DNA from: Blasia pusilla
Taxonomy: Eukaryota; Marchantiophyta; Marchantiopsida; Blasiales
Direction of reading: 5' to 3'
Assembly (NCBI GenBank): GCA_050084515.1
Contig: CM114271.1
Location: 17,608,001-17,672,000 of the forward strand
DNA: 64,000 bases
Part shown: piece by piece, positions 23,761 through 36,072 of the stretch
Layout of the letters: each line of letters starts with the position of its first letter
Position numbering within the stretch: position 1 is the stretch's first letter
The notes under the pieces: generated by a model
Databases searched by the model: none
Told to the model about the DNA's origin: nothing
What the model saw: only the letters and a program-made list of their open reading frames with translations
Position numbers and translations under genes: made by a program

Positions 23761-24135
23761 TCAAGGCTCCTCTTGAATCTTGATTGATGTAAGTTTTCCT
23801 CCAATAGCTTGGAGGACCACTATATAAAATCTTCATTGATATCTTCTTCCATCTCCCATGGCTGCATGGATGATCTCAGATAATTTGATTCATGTTTGAT
23901 GTATTAAGAGGTCCTCTCTTATCTATTCACTAGTGTAAACAAGTGAAATGCACGAGTTTAAATTACTTCTAATAATAATATATACATTAGGAATTTTTTC
24001 TAAGAATCCTATTTTTAATGTTTGGATAATGGATAACCCTATCTAGTAAGAAGAAACTCCAAGTAATGGAACAAGTTATCCCATGATTGATTTTTTTTAT
24101 TACAGGACTACTGGGCCACAAAACCGCCTAACACT

Positions 24136-24945
24136 TTAATTATTAGGGAGATACCTCAACGGTCTCAAAATCTCTTCCCTGAAGGGGTCCACGTAAGTGC
24201 ATGCGGAGGGCTGTCTATCCGCGCCGCCACACTCGCTAGGAGACACCCAAGGCGTTGCTTTTCGGGAAATATTGAACTTTCGCTCGCAAGAAAGCGTTAG
24301 ATCTCGTCCGGGGACATGATCGTATTTTTTTCTCTCAAGAAAGCGTTGAATTTCATGAGGAGATATCCTAACTCTGCTCGCAAGAAAGCGTTGGATCTCG
24401 TCGGGAGACATCATAACTTTTCTCTCAAGAAAGTGCTGCATTTCGTCAGGAGATGTCATAATTCTGCTCGCAAGAAAGCGTTGTATCTCGTCAGGAGATA
24501 TCAGAAATTTTCTCTCAAGAAAGCGTTGGATCTCATCAGGAGACATCCAACTTCTGCTGCACGAAAGCGTTGGATCTCTAAACGATTTCTTTCGCACACT
24601 GGATCTCCGACTGCCTGCCCCTCGGATCAAGTTGAATGGTGGCTCGCAGTTTCCTCGTCCAAACGCTCGCCGGACGAGTGAATACCGCAAACCACGCACC
24701 TGAGCAAATAGAAAAAGCATCCAACGCAATTCGTCTTGGTTCCTTCGGCCATGGAGACGAGGACATTCATGGAAGAGAACGCCTTCGCCATGCCATGTAA
24801 CGCACAACGTTGGAAAAGTCTCACGATATTCAACCACAAACCTAATGGCCACGACAGCGCTCGAGAAGCGTAGAACCTCCACCGGTAAGAAGTGACACTC
24901 AACAGCGGTCCAACTACCACCGTCGCATTCACTGAAAGAGTTCAT
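24136..24945 (-). CDS. Unrecognised 269-residue ORF with 45-bp tandem repeats
   Basis: I do not recognise this protein. Its middle (residues about 125-215) contains 15-residue units built on SPDEIQRFL, followed alternately by ERK and ASR. The DNA shows seven units at 24286-24585 with a constant 45-base period, the outer ones being degenerate: the last unit on the coding strand reads through a frame change and the matching in-frame reading would have a stop. The N-terminal 110 residues are open and hydrophobic in places but show no domain. Neighbouring regions are repeats, no introns are evident, and no promoter was found. It may be a genuine lineage-specific gene, or a minisatellite that happens to be open. 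Confidence 0.35.
   Translation of the reverse strand: MNSFSECDGGSWTAVECHFLPVEVLRFSSAVVAIRFVVEYRETFPTLCVTWHGEGVLFHECPRLHGRRNQDELRWMLFLFAQVRGLRYSLVRRAFGRGNCEPPFNLIRGAGSRRSSVRKKSFRDPTLSCSRSWMSPDEIQRFLERKFLISPDEIQRFLASRIMTSPDEMQHFLERKVMMSPDEIQRFLASRVRISPHEIQRFLERKKYDHVPGRDLTLSCERKFNISRKATPWVSPSECGGADRQPSACTYVDPFREEILRPLRYLPNN
24286..24585. repeat. 45-bp minisatellite, 7 units, alternating two variants
   Basis: The word AAGCGTTG or a near variant occurs at about 24296, 24341, 24386, 24431, 24476, 24521 and 24565, giving a 45-base period. Two types alternate (with CTCTCAAGAAAGCG and with CTCGCAAGAAAGCG), so the true duplication unit is probably 90 bases. Confidence 0.92.
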
Positions 24946-25387
24946 TCGCGAAGATGCGCCACTTCAATCGGGGAACGGCACTCGAGCACAGTTCAACTGC
25001 GGCCGTAGCTGCTCTGCGACACTTCCCAAGTTTCGGTGGGCGAACCAATTTAGAGCAGTTGGGAAAGAGAATAGTAGACTTTGATGTTTCCTTTCGTGCA
25101 ACAACTCAACCGCCGCAGCAGCACAACACTTTCGTAGAGCACATGATGACGAGTACACACGGAATGCTCAATGTGTGCCCCCTTGCTATGAGCGGGATCG
25201 AAGCAGTCCGTTGGCATCCAAGACTCCTTTCACCTCGTGAAGGTAAAAAAACAGCAAGAAAACGTTTCTACAAGCTTTGCTCTCTCATGTAGCAAGAAAA
25301 AGATTTTGTGGGAACATGATCTCTTTTCCGAATTTTTCCCGGGAAAAAAAAGTTCGGGAAAGGATACACAAGATTATCACTTCCATC

Positions 25388-25451
25388 GTGGCCTTCAGGT
25401 TTTGACTTCCGATGGGTTTTCCATCACTCGTTTTTATCGAAGTGCATCTTT
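25388..25451 (+). repeat. Dispersed repeat copy, matching 12627-12714
   Basis: This copy is nearly identical to the other except for a 24-base gap. The flanking sequences differ, so the two are separate insertions. Confidence 0.8.
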
Positions 25452-26429
25452 TTGCTTCCATTTAAAAAGGCATCTTTTTGCTTCTTTTGTATATCGTACG
25501 AGTGTTTCGCACACCATGCTCTGAAGAGCTTTCTCGGCAGCTGGTGGAGTATATTAACTAATGACAATTATCATTTTAATTATTCAGAAATTTTGAAAAT
25601 GATTGATATTTTCTTTTCTATGGTCAAGAAAGATAATTCAGCAGATTTTATAAAACTACATAAAGTGGAACGTAGAAATGATCATGCCCCGAAACCGACT
25701 CTAATGAATGACAAGTGGGACAGATGGCCATGATCAAACTCGCCGATCAATAACAACGTAAATAAGTCTCCCGTTGAATACCTTAAAGTGTACATGAGAC
25801 GCCCTATTACACTGAGAGCGCACGGAAGTCCCTTTGACATTACACGGGACTTCCGTGGCCTGTCCCGTGAGTCTTCCCCACCAAAGCGCGACTGTGCGAA
25901 GGTTTCCCGCGTGCGAAGAGCTGTTATCGAATTCGTGGACAGTAGAAATCACGACTTAACAAACTTCATCCTCAAAATATAAAAATATATACCACGATAC
26001 CATGTTCCGTCCGTTTTACGAACTTTTACCCGGACTTTTATGCAGCGACATAAATTTTTTTACACGTGGGAACGCAGTGGTGGGCATACGCATCCTTCTA
26101 TTACACACTTCGCGCTTCTTGGAACGCTGCCAACGTATTTTGACGTGACCAATACCGCCCTTGTGCACGTAATTTCGAGTGCACTGCACTGGTATAAGAA
26201 CCTCAAAATGTACATAAACCAGTACGCCGGTAGAGAACCACACATGTGAGAAGAGATTGTCAATCAGATTGTTTTTCCACCGAAACCGATATCCCATAGC
26301 CGGGAGTGTTTAGGGTTCGTTCGAAGAAAGTGACATGATGCACAATCTCAATAAATATGCATCATGGATTCCAGTCAGAAGAGAAGTAAAAAGGGAGATG
26401 TATCCAAAGGCCACATGCCCCCTTTGATT

Positions 26430-26530
26430 AGATTCACCAACATCATAAATAATATCAGCAATTCCTAATGAATTGTGATTACTACTAAGCGGGCATCTAG
26501 TGCCGACGTCTCCCATAGTCTGAGCCCGTC
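26430..26530 (-). repeat. Dispersed repeat copy, matching 12487-12580
   Basis: The reverse complement shares GGCTCAG, GGGAGACG, CGGC, CTAGA and CTTAGTAGTA in the same order and spacing with 12487-12580. Confidence 0.7.
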
Positions 26531-27357
26531 GCAAAAGCCTTGGGCACGTTGCAAAATTATGGAAACCTATTACCTACCAAGAAACCCCTCATTTCCTACA
26601 AGTGTCTTCCCGACCAGTTTATGGCTTTCGGCCTTTAAACGAAGCGGATATCTTTTACTCTTACCAGCTGCAGTTACTCCTAACCCAATCATTGTTGTGA
26701 ATGGGATCCTAATGGATAGATCATAAAGCACCCTTAATGTTATCTTTGGTGTGCAAATTATGTTATCCATTGTCAATGAAATAGGTGTTCATAAAGGTGA
26801 GGCCATACTCCATGACACACATGACTTAATATTTTAAACAAACAAAAGAAAATTGCCAAGAAAATGGGTTTGCGATTCCGTAGACATATGGAAAATGCCT
26901 TCATTGATTACGCTTGGTTTTCTTTTTCCATCTAACCGATTCCCTTCTCTTCTCTTGGGCATGTTGATAATTATTCTCTTCCCACCTTATTAAACTTATT
27001 AAAGGGTCACACTTTCCATTGTGTTCCAAAATTGAATATTTTTTTATTATAAAAAATTCGGAGACATCTTAAGGGATGTCATGATGAACATTGACATAGC
27101 GTAAATGAAGAAACTATCCACTAATCTACTATTATTGGAAAGTGTTCTATCACTTTGCAAATTCCTCCATCGATGAGATCTTTTTAAATTAATCAAAATG
27201 GCGGCTGAAAATTAATCGTGACAATTTAATCGTGCCATAACTTGTAGGTTTGGGAACATGGATGGATTCCGCGAATGCGTGTTGTGCACGCATATGCAGC
27301 AGAAGACCGAAATGGGAGATAAGGAAGGCTGTGGAAAGCAGCATCAGAGAAGATCTC

Positions 27358-30300
27358 TCAGAGCAGTGAATTGCGTTGGAGGTTCGTTACAGGTCCTCGG
27401 AACCAGTTCCTGGCACTGACGATCCACGATCCGAGAGCGAGAACGAACACGCCGCCGACAGCTACGGGAGTGTAATTGAGAGTGTCGGCCCGAACGGGAT
27501 ACGCAACGGGAAGGCAGAAAAGCACCGTTATGGTGACGACCCACAGGACGGCAATCCAGCCCACGAAGATGCTGAAGCGCCCCAAATCGAGGGGCCCCGG
27601 TTTGAATGTGTCGCGCGCCGTGGTGATCCGGAAGAGGATGGGCAACGCGTACGCGATGTACAGCCCGATCGTCGCGACGGACACCATGGCTTGGAACGCC
27701 ACCAGACTTCCCAATGACTGCACAAGGACTCGCAACGGGCGGTTTCAGATTCTCGTGCACAATCGAAATAAATAAATAAATGACGGCGAATATAGAGAAG
27801 AGATTGGGGCACTTTTCGGAGACTTTTTGTGAGCCTTCCGCTTTCGAAACGATCGGCACACGGAATCGTGCACGCCACAGCTAATTTGACGGCGAGAGAA
27901 GAAGAAAGCTGGGGGCTTCTTACCGTCAGCGCCATGGCGAAGGCCATGACGACAGAGAGCCATACGGCGTTGCGCGGAACTTCTCTCCTGTCTGTCACAT
28001 TCCACAGTCTGGAGAACGGGATCGCACCGTCTCTGGAAAAAGCGAACGCCATCCTGCCAAACGCAACAACGACGCCGCTCACGGTCAGCACTGGCTGCTC
28101 TCGTCTATGGCAGAGCAGCAACACGGGGACTCCCGACAAAGGGACGACTCGGAATCAAGATACCTCGAGTTGCTTGTGACTGAGCTCATGCCGCAGAAAA
28201 AGATGGCAACAGCCACGACACCCAAGCAAAAAATGCCTCCCGTCCCACTACCATATCTGTCCTTGAAAACATCGTAGAAGACTTGGGCTATGGCGTAACC
28301 CTTCGCGTCATTCTCCGGGTCCAGCAGCCGTGATGGGTCCACGACGGCGAAGGTGATGCCTACGAGATAGCCCCAACCGACCACGATCGATATCGCGATG
28401 GAACTCAAGATGCCGTAGGCACCATTCTTGTCTGAGGATTTGGTCTCCTCGGACTGTAAACGCAGCACACAACGCCAGACACGATACTTTCGGTCAGCAA
28501 ATCCATCGATATGCTCAATCTTCCACGACTTGCATCGATGCAGACTGACTGCTCCACGAGAGTAGTAGTAGTAGTAGCTGAGCAATCACAAAGCCAAAGA
28601 AGGGAAAATCTAAGCTTTGGATGCATATGTGGGGCAGATTCACTGGTTGTATATGAGATGCAGTCCAGTGAGAGGGCATCTAACAAAAAATGGGAGAACT
28701 CATTCTTGAGGGATATGAGGGTCCGATCGTACTTACCATGTGAGCGGATGCATCGTAACCACTCAACGTGTACTGACTCATCAATAAACCCAACAGGAAG
28801 ATGTATGATTCGCTCTGGATGCCGGCACCGTTGTCTCTGTTGAAGGACGAAAAAACGGAGCTTACAGTTTGCCTTTCAGTGGCGACCATGGGGATCAACA
28901 TCATCAGGACAAACACACCTGCCAAAAGATTTCAAGCCGTGGCTATCCCATGTGTCAAAACACGTCTTCTTCGTTGGCCAACTCCATCGACCTTCTCAGT
29001 CCATGGGGTTGTGGGTTTGTTCTTATAGCTATCGAGAATTGTAATAAGCCATCGCAGATGATGATGATTTCAGCATGCCCTCAAATAGTGCACAAGGTCA
29101 TGCAAAAATCATGAAACTAGAAATGGATAACACAGAACCACAATTTTATATACCTACAGGGTGAAGAAAACGTACCAAATATATTCCAAAATGCTGCGAG
29201 GGTTCCCAAGTAAGCCAGAATGTGAATAGACATGCTGTTCATGAGGCCATGAACAACTAAGATCCCAGCATGAAATGCTATCACGACATACTTGGACGCG
29301 AAATATCCACCACCATTTCCGCCTCCAGTAGCTAGCAAAATAATGACTTGCATCAGAGTGGCCAATGAAAAGTCGATACTTGTTGTCACGGCCCACTGCA
29401 TCACAGAAATGCACATGGACGTTTCTTCTCCTGATCAGTGTAGTTCGAATATTCCTCCCACGTTATGGCTTCGAAGATGAGTATCTACTTCATCCAATTC
29501 AAGGTGCGAAGCAGACTGAACGTCCTAACTCGTCACGTCAAGCAGAGTGGTGTTTTTCAGTCGTGCCAATATATCTTGAGCTAACTTGAGGATGTTTAGG
29601 TGCTGACTTCGGAAATTTAAAGCAGAAGCACGACTCTGAAGTGGAGCACAACCAAACGTGGGTATCCCAAACCAAACTGAACCTTCAAAACAAAGACTTT
29701 GGAATTGATCTAGAGCAAGGAAGATGCGTGACGGACCTGGCCAACCAAGTTGTACCTGCAGCGGTCAGACACACTCACATGTTTTAGTACTTTCTTCCAG
29801 AGGAGAATTCCAGCTCGTTATGAACTCAAAGTGCAGTAGAGTAGAGTTCCAAAGCATAGTCTATCATGGAGAGAGGAAGACAAAACGCCAGATAAGATTG
29901 GTCATGCCTGGAGACTTGACCAATCTTAGGAGGCTTACTAGTACACTATCATTCGAGGCGACAGAACATCCACACCATGACATTCAAGAGACGACTGACC
30001 AGCCAGTCATCCATGATGCGAAGGGCCCCCATGAAGGCCCTGCCAGTTTGTAACTCCAGTAGTAAAGACCACCAGAAGTGGGGTATGCAGAGCATATCTC
30101 AGCCATGGACAGACCCACAAACATGTTGAAGAATCCTGTGATGAGCCATCCGTAAGTCATCGATATAGGTCCACCATATCGAAGTCCAGTGTTGTAAAGA
30201 GTGGTGATGCCTGTCAGTATCGAGATGATTGCGAAGGAGAAGGCAAAATTGGAAATCAGTCTGCAGACATCCAAAGAACAAGTCGTCAAAAGAGAGAGCA

Positions 30301-30670
30301 CCCAACATCTCTAGCCAATAAGCACAGCTTCGAAGAGGCTAGAAGAGGACCAAAACAACTGAACACGACGCGTAAAAATGACTTCAGACAGATCAATCCA
30401 GCCAGAAAAGCTGACTGTAGATCAGAACCAAGACTGCTACAAAATGGGGAGAAGTCCTCGCAATTCGTGGTGGAGCTTTGACACAGTTGGGCCGATTTTT
30501 GCGCTTAAAAAGAAGACGACAAAAAATGAAGAAAGAAAGAAAGAAGAGCGGTGCAATTGCATTGCAGTGCAGACAAGAGACAGCACTCACGAGAGATCCC
30601 GCTTCAGCTCTTGCTTGTAGCCCAGGGCTTCCAAGCGCACCTGCCCTGTGTCCTTATCCCCCGCCCCCAT
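27358..30670 (-). CDS. BAT1: Amino acid permease of the BAT1 / GABA-permease type (8 exons)
   Basis: Predicted exons: 30670-30591, 30260-30000, 29755-29737, 29395-29176, 28918-28737, 28453-28164, 28053-27924 and 27717-27358. Phases close to 513 codons (Arabidopsis BAT1 has about 516). It is an APC-superfamily transporter with about 12 membrane helices; plant BAT1/GABP moves amino acids including GABA across membranes, with mitochondrial or Golgi location reported for relatives. Family hallmarks are ISNFAFSFAIISILTG, AEICSAYPTSGGLYYWS, SFNRDNGAG, YTLSGYDASAHM, FFCGMSSVTSNSR, FAFSRDGAIPFS and a hydrophobic end through LALGSWIVSARNWF. The start is the ATG that gives a charged N-terminus (MGAGDKDTGQVRLEALGYKQ) as in relatives. 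The 19-nt exon 3 supplies YNLVGQ and is needed for frame. All junctions are GT-AG. No damage was found. Substrate cannot be read from the sequence; the gene symbol means a homologue. Confidence 0.88.
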
Positions 30671-30718
30671 GACTGAATCCTCCTTCTCCCAACCGATTGC
30701 ACCTCCCAGAATACTCGG

Positions 30719-30729
30719 CAATTTATATC
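30719..30729 (-). promoter_or_regulatory. TATA-like box upstream of the permease gene
   Basis: On the minus strand GATATAAAT lies about 50 bases upstream of the ATG at 30670. The position would give a short 5' UTR of about 20-25 bases. Supported only by motif and distance. Confidence 0.35.
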
Positions 30730-33040
30730 CGTCCCCACTCCACCCCACCCCACCATGGCCACCCCTTCCCCGTCATTTTGCTCTGAGACTCCGGACTGGT
30801 TTCCTCCTAATCCGGATGTCCCAGTCTCACGGAGCTCCAGGTATTGAAGTGGTCAGTCGTTTCAAATTTCCAGCTTCTTCTTCCGTGCGCCTGCAGCCCG
30901 GGATCGCGCAGCTCACGTCGCGAGGTTCAAATCTCCACTCTCCAAGATTCGACTCAAAAAGATCTGACAGCAGTCGGCGGTTAGGTGGAGAGACAATTAG
31001 GTAATGGGATTCTCTCCGTCCGGATTTAATAATAACCTCAATTCCTGGGAAGAATCAAAATTTCTCCAGGTCAACTCCCTCCGCTCCTCTAGCCAAACGT
31101 TCGCGTTTCGTCTGATCCCAGGGCTGTGGTAGTGGGACGAACTGCAAGAGTACAGGGCTCGATGAGATTCAAGTAAGCCCGAACTGACTGCCAGACATCG
31201 GAGATGCTCCAATGCAGACTGCCGAATTCCATCGTGCTGGCTGGCTGGCTGAAGGCGAACGACGCAGATTCTTGCCTGCGATCCCCAACATGAGGCGTGC
31301 AGCGATCGCGGATTGAGAGTCTGTCCCCGACTCTCGAGGCTGCCCGATCCCGCCGGCGCTCTGCTCGAGAAACATTCCAGGACCGTCCATGATCTCACGG
31401 TTCATTCATTCACTCCTCGGCCCATCCCCTCTGTCTTCTTCATCATCATCTCACCCTGTTCCTCGTCGTTCTCACGCGCGCAAGAGAGGGGACTACAGAT
31501 CCTCGCCCATCACGCGTTCGACCTTCAATTCGAGCGGGCGAAGAAGACGCACTTTGAGCGTTCTGATACGATTTCCTCTAGTCGCCATGTTTCACACTCG
31601 TCTGCATGCACGCCCGACTATCGCGGGAATAACAAATTTCTCGTTACCGGGACCAATAATCATGCTTTTTCTCGATCCGAGAGACGGAATTATATCCATG
31701 TTATAATAATAAATATGTAAATTGGGCCATCCTTTCTTAGTATAATCTATATATATACATATATATAAGTCATGAATCTTGTCATTATGGACGGAAAATT
31801 AGTTTCTAAATCCTCCCTTCTAAATTTGCTAAAACACCATTTTAGTTCTTTTTTTCATCTATATTATAATTGGAGAGTATTTTTTTTATTTGCAAACATC
31901 TATGTGTTTGACATGTGACAACAAGAAATAAAAATTTGTGTGCAACATCATTAGTCTTTCACTCTCGTGCATGGTGCGGGCTACCCACTAGTTTTTAAGA
32001 TGGATAAGTGGGGGATCACCCAACACTCCCACACATCAAAGGTACCAACATATATGGTCTCACTACGCATCCTCTCTCAAGGCTTGGTGGATGTACCAAT
32101 CTATACTATGTTGCACCAATTCACATAGGCCCACCACCATGTCACGTCACTCTGCGCTACTTGCACAACATGATCCTTCATGACCATACCACTATTCATT
32201 ACTTGTTGGTCCTTCCATATGTTATGAGCCTAACTCATCCCTAGACGGTATGATGCAGTGGTTGCACACCACTTACACTACCAATCACACGCACGACAAT
32301 ATAATTGCTATGGCCACCACCAATAGAGTGTCCATCCCTCCCAACGTGAACTCCATAGAATATAAAACCCCACGGCCAACCAGAACATCATACGATTCAA
32401 CTATGGTCACCATCTGCTTATCAATAGGGTGCTCTAGTTGTTCGAACTACCAAGGGCCTTTGATGGTGAAAAACACACCTCTCCAACTCCAACCGACGCA
32501 ATTCCAAACCTAGAATTATTGCTCAACCAAAGGTCAAGTGTTATGCTCCAAAGTCAAGGAGCATTCATTCCAATCGATACACCACACTAGATGGCCCAAC
32601 CATAGGAAAACATACCATTGGTCTTATCCACGTTCCAACAAGACAACACTAGGTGTAACTAGTGAATACTTAATTTTTGGCTACATAGGCAACTCCTCTA
32701 TCAGAGTTTTTTCCGAACAACTCCACACTCGTCTCCCCACTAAGAGACCATCCCACATCCTATACAAAATGAGAACACGACACAAGCATGCCACAACTCT
32801 CACTCACTATGGCTACCAATCTAAAATTTTCAATAGATCCACATGCCCCAAACCTTGCAAAATCCGTGGCCAGAAACAAAGGCACACAACATATTAGTAT
32901 TGATACCCCCAAAAATATACGTGAATCGAGCTCTCAAAGTCCAAACTACCCACTAGAGAACCTACCAAACCACAAGATAAACAAGATTCCCAACCGAGAA
33001 CCATACTCACTCGACTAGGATCCATCAATGGGATCCTCAC
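30730..33040. other. Upstream flank of the permease gene and AT-rich intergenic region
   Basis: 30730-31700 is GC-richer and probably contains the promoter. 31700-33040 is AT-rich. ORFs in both are short and show no domain. No RNA gene or clear repeat was found. Confidence 0.45.
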
Positions 33041-33311
33041 TCTTGAAGACTAAATTATAGTCAAGTTGATCGGACATACAAACTGCAAAATTTGGTACTC
33101 ATACAAAGTATTAAAGTTGAATCTTTGTTAAATAGTTAAATACGATTATCTTCAGTAGGATTAGTCAACCACAGTTACTCCATACTAGGGTTGAGACAAG
33201 GATTAGGATTGCTTGTACATACCCTATATAATTGAGAAGAGGACCAATTGTCACTCATTGTCTCATTGCAAAATTTTGTCATGAGTTTTGCTTGTTTAGC
33301 AATTTTCTATA
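33041..33311 (+). repeat. 5' LTR of copia II
   Basis: It matches 37636 onward, for example TTTGGTACTCATACAAA and CCTATATAATTGAGAAGAGGA. The TATATAATT word is a plausible promoter TATA box. The expected terminal TG has been lost (TCTTGAAG here). Confidence 0.8.
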
Positions 33312-33721
33312 TGATATGAGAGCAATAAGAGAACATCAATTGAAATTCTTGACATTTAAGGAGATAAGAGAGGCAAGATAAGGCACATTGTCAATTTGGA
33401 AAAAGGAAATTTCAATTAGAGAAATTTCAATTAATGAAAGAAAGTTATGATGTTTGCTCTGTATGTGCCAATTTTGACTAGTGCTTCCATATATTTAGTC
33501 TATTTTGGAAATTTTAATATCAATTTCTGCATAGGAATGATCTATGGATCAATTGGAGTAGTGGAAAGCCTGATATAATATTTTTTTGAGTAAAATTGCA
33601 ACAAATTATTCCTCAACAATAATTACAAGCGAGAAGCTAGATAAGCAAAATTACAATGTCAAGAAATTTTGCATGAAGCAATTTCTCATGGATCAAGAAC
33701 TCAGGGAGCTTAGTATATGTA

Positions 33722-34330
33722 ATGAGACCAAACGAGAAGGTTACTGAAGAGACTGAATATGTGCGCCCAAAACAAACGCGCAAGGCAATCAATTTGCCAA
33801 TGATTGGTTACATTCAAGATATTGATATTTCGAAGGAGACGTGGGATGCATTGGAGAAGTTGTTCCAAACATCTACGAAGGCAAAGAGCTTCAATGGAAA
33901 AAAAAATTGAACGAATTGAGGAATAGATCGCAAAGCATCAATAACTCTTTTTTGAATATTAGACATATTTTTCATCTATTGAATAGCCTTGGAGTGTCTG
34001 TAGAAGATAATGGTCTACTTTGTTCACTCTCTAAGGCCTTCCAAAAGATTACAAGTCTTTTGAGACCTTTATCTTTGTGTGTTATTCGCATGCATTGGAT
34101 CAAACAAAGGCAGAGATCGTGATAAGAGCTTCCATGGTCGTGATAGATATCAAGCACATGGAGGAAGAGTCACTCAATATAACTTCACTTGGTCAATTGT
34201 GAACCAATACCAAAATAAGGATGTGGTGATGTTGGAAACCGTTGGAGTCGAGACCTGTAGTAGAGGATCCCGAGATCTTGCAATTCGTGTGGAATAAAAG
34301 GTCATTATGTAGAGTTTTACTTCAAGAAGA
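33722..34330 (+). pseudogene. Gag of copia II
   Basis: Two overlapping frames give a copia gag pattern (an IGYIQDIDISKETWDALEKLF stretch, then NELRNRSQSINNSFL). At about 34268-34315 a CCHC-like CNSCGIKGHYVEFYF appears in which the last Cys is replaced by Phe, so the knuckle is broken. Confidence 0.7.
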
Positions 34331-34479
34331 AGGCAGATATGAGAAAGGGAGCTTTACAACAATAAAACTATGTGGAGCAAAAAGATAAAGTGTAGTATCA
34401 AGAACAATAACATTGGTTATGATGAAACATAACCTTTTGGTTACGATTCATTATATAGGAGCAATAGTGAAGAAGGACT

Positions 34480-35570
34480 TGACAACATATTGATATATCG
34501 ACTCCTGTGCATTAAATCTCATGACCTCACAAGCTTCATGGTTCATTACTATAGAGTCTATGAAAGATCCTATAATAGTGCTCATAGGAGATGGTACTCA
34601 ATATTATCAACATCATATCACGCATATCCATAAAGTCCCAATAGCATTAAATGGTCTTTGTGCTCTTGGAAATATTCTCTATGTTCCTACCATTACAAGA
34701 AATTTGATTTCTCTAAGACAGATAGTAGAACAGGATTATCAGATGAGGTTGAATATAGATGATTATTTCATTGAAACAATGGATGATGAGACTATGATAG
34801 CCAAAGGAACAAGATCTGACAGAATGTTTAAATGAGATGTTTCTATGTCAGAGATTTAAAAAATAATGCATAGTCAAATTGGCCAACAAGTCACATATTT
34901 CAATGTGTGGCATAAGAGAACGGGACACATAAATCTTCAAAAATTATAAAGTCTTTCATCATCTAATCTAGTAATAAGACTTCCTAAATTATCAAGTCCT
35001 TCTATATTAGAGGAATGCCTTGCTTGCCAATTTGGAAAATAAGCTAGATTTCCATTTCCAAAGTAAGGTAGAAAAGCATCCAAGATATTGGAGCTCATTC
35101 ACAGTGATGTGTAGACAACATCACAACATAGCCTTAGTAGTTTTCAGTACTTTGTTTTATTCATTGATGATTTCTCTAAGTATATATGAGTATACTTTAT
35201 GAAAGCCAAGTTAGAAGTATTCTCAATTTTTCTAACATTCAGAATTCTGGAATAAAGCTGATAGGACAACACATTCTCAAATTATGTTGTGATGAAGGAG
35301 ATGAATACCTTTCAACAAAGTTTGATTACTACATACGTCAAAATGGCATCCAATGACAAATGACTTGACGTTACACTCTACAACAAAATAGAGTGGTTGA
35401 GCGAAATAATCGACGTATTGTAGAGGTGGCACGTGTATTAAATAAGAAGAGCATACTTGAGGTGTATTTGGCAGAGACTGTAGCGTGCGCAATCTTTTAA
35501 TCAATTGAACTCCAACAACTTGAATCAAATAATAATACAATAAGACTCCATTCGAAGTCTTCACATGAAG
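34480..35570 (+). pseudogene. Protease and integrase of copia II
   Basis: The segment 34498-34835 begins with YIDSCALNLMTSQ, aligned to the D-S-G-A active-site region of copia protease (DSG altered to DSC). It is followed by ILYVPTITRNLISLRQI. A pre-integrase HKRTGHINLQKL is at about 34915-34950, an integrase start with IHSDV and FIDDFSKYIWVYF at about 35090-35200, and NRVVERNNRRIVEVAR near 35385-35435. Stops and frame changes are frequent. Confidence 0.7.
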
Positions 35571-36072
35571 TAAACGTGATTTTCTATTCTTGAAAAATTT
35601 TCATGTTCCTTCTAAAAAACGTCAGAAAATTAGATCCCAAATTTGAGAGATGTCTCTTTATTGGCTATAGTGATGGAACTAAGGAGAATAAGTACTATAT
35701 TCCATCCTCTATGCAACTTATTATTAGTCCCAAAGTTATTTTGGATAAGCTCAAGTGATGGTTTGCTCCATCTAAGCCTATTGCACCTCTAAACTTGTCT
35801 ATTGAGGGAGATAATACGACTATAATCCAATAAAAATTGCCTAAAAACTCCCCAAGTACTAGTGCACAGTTAGGAAAGGTCTTACAATCTTCAATTAAAT
35901 GAGTCAATCCATGGTCAGAAAGAGTACGCATTAGTCTGTTGACACTAGTCAGAGCTCAAGTCAGATCTCCGAGGCATCCATCTCTGAACAACAACTTCAT
36001 AGATCAAGTATCCTCATACATCCTATTCATAGATTCATAAATGAAGGATTCCTTGCAATATATCTTGAGTAT

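Larger units (their letters stand above)
24946..27357. other. Repeat-bearing intergenic region
   Basis: Short copies of the dispersed repeat seen near 12487-12714 lie at 25388-25451 (plus) and about 26530-26430 (minus). Otherwise no gene was recognised; the ORF at 24954-25292 has no familiar domain. The last 200 bases are likely the 3' UTR of the permease gene. Confidence 0.45.

Noticed and set aside
24954-25292. 112-residue plus-strand ORF next to the repeat ORF
   Set aside because: No recognised domain and no sign of splicing or promoter; it is treated as chance.
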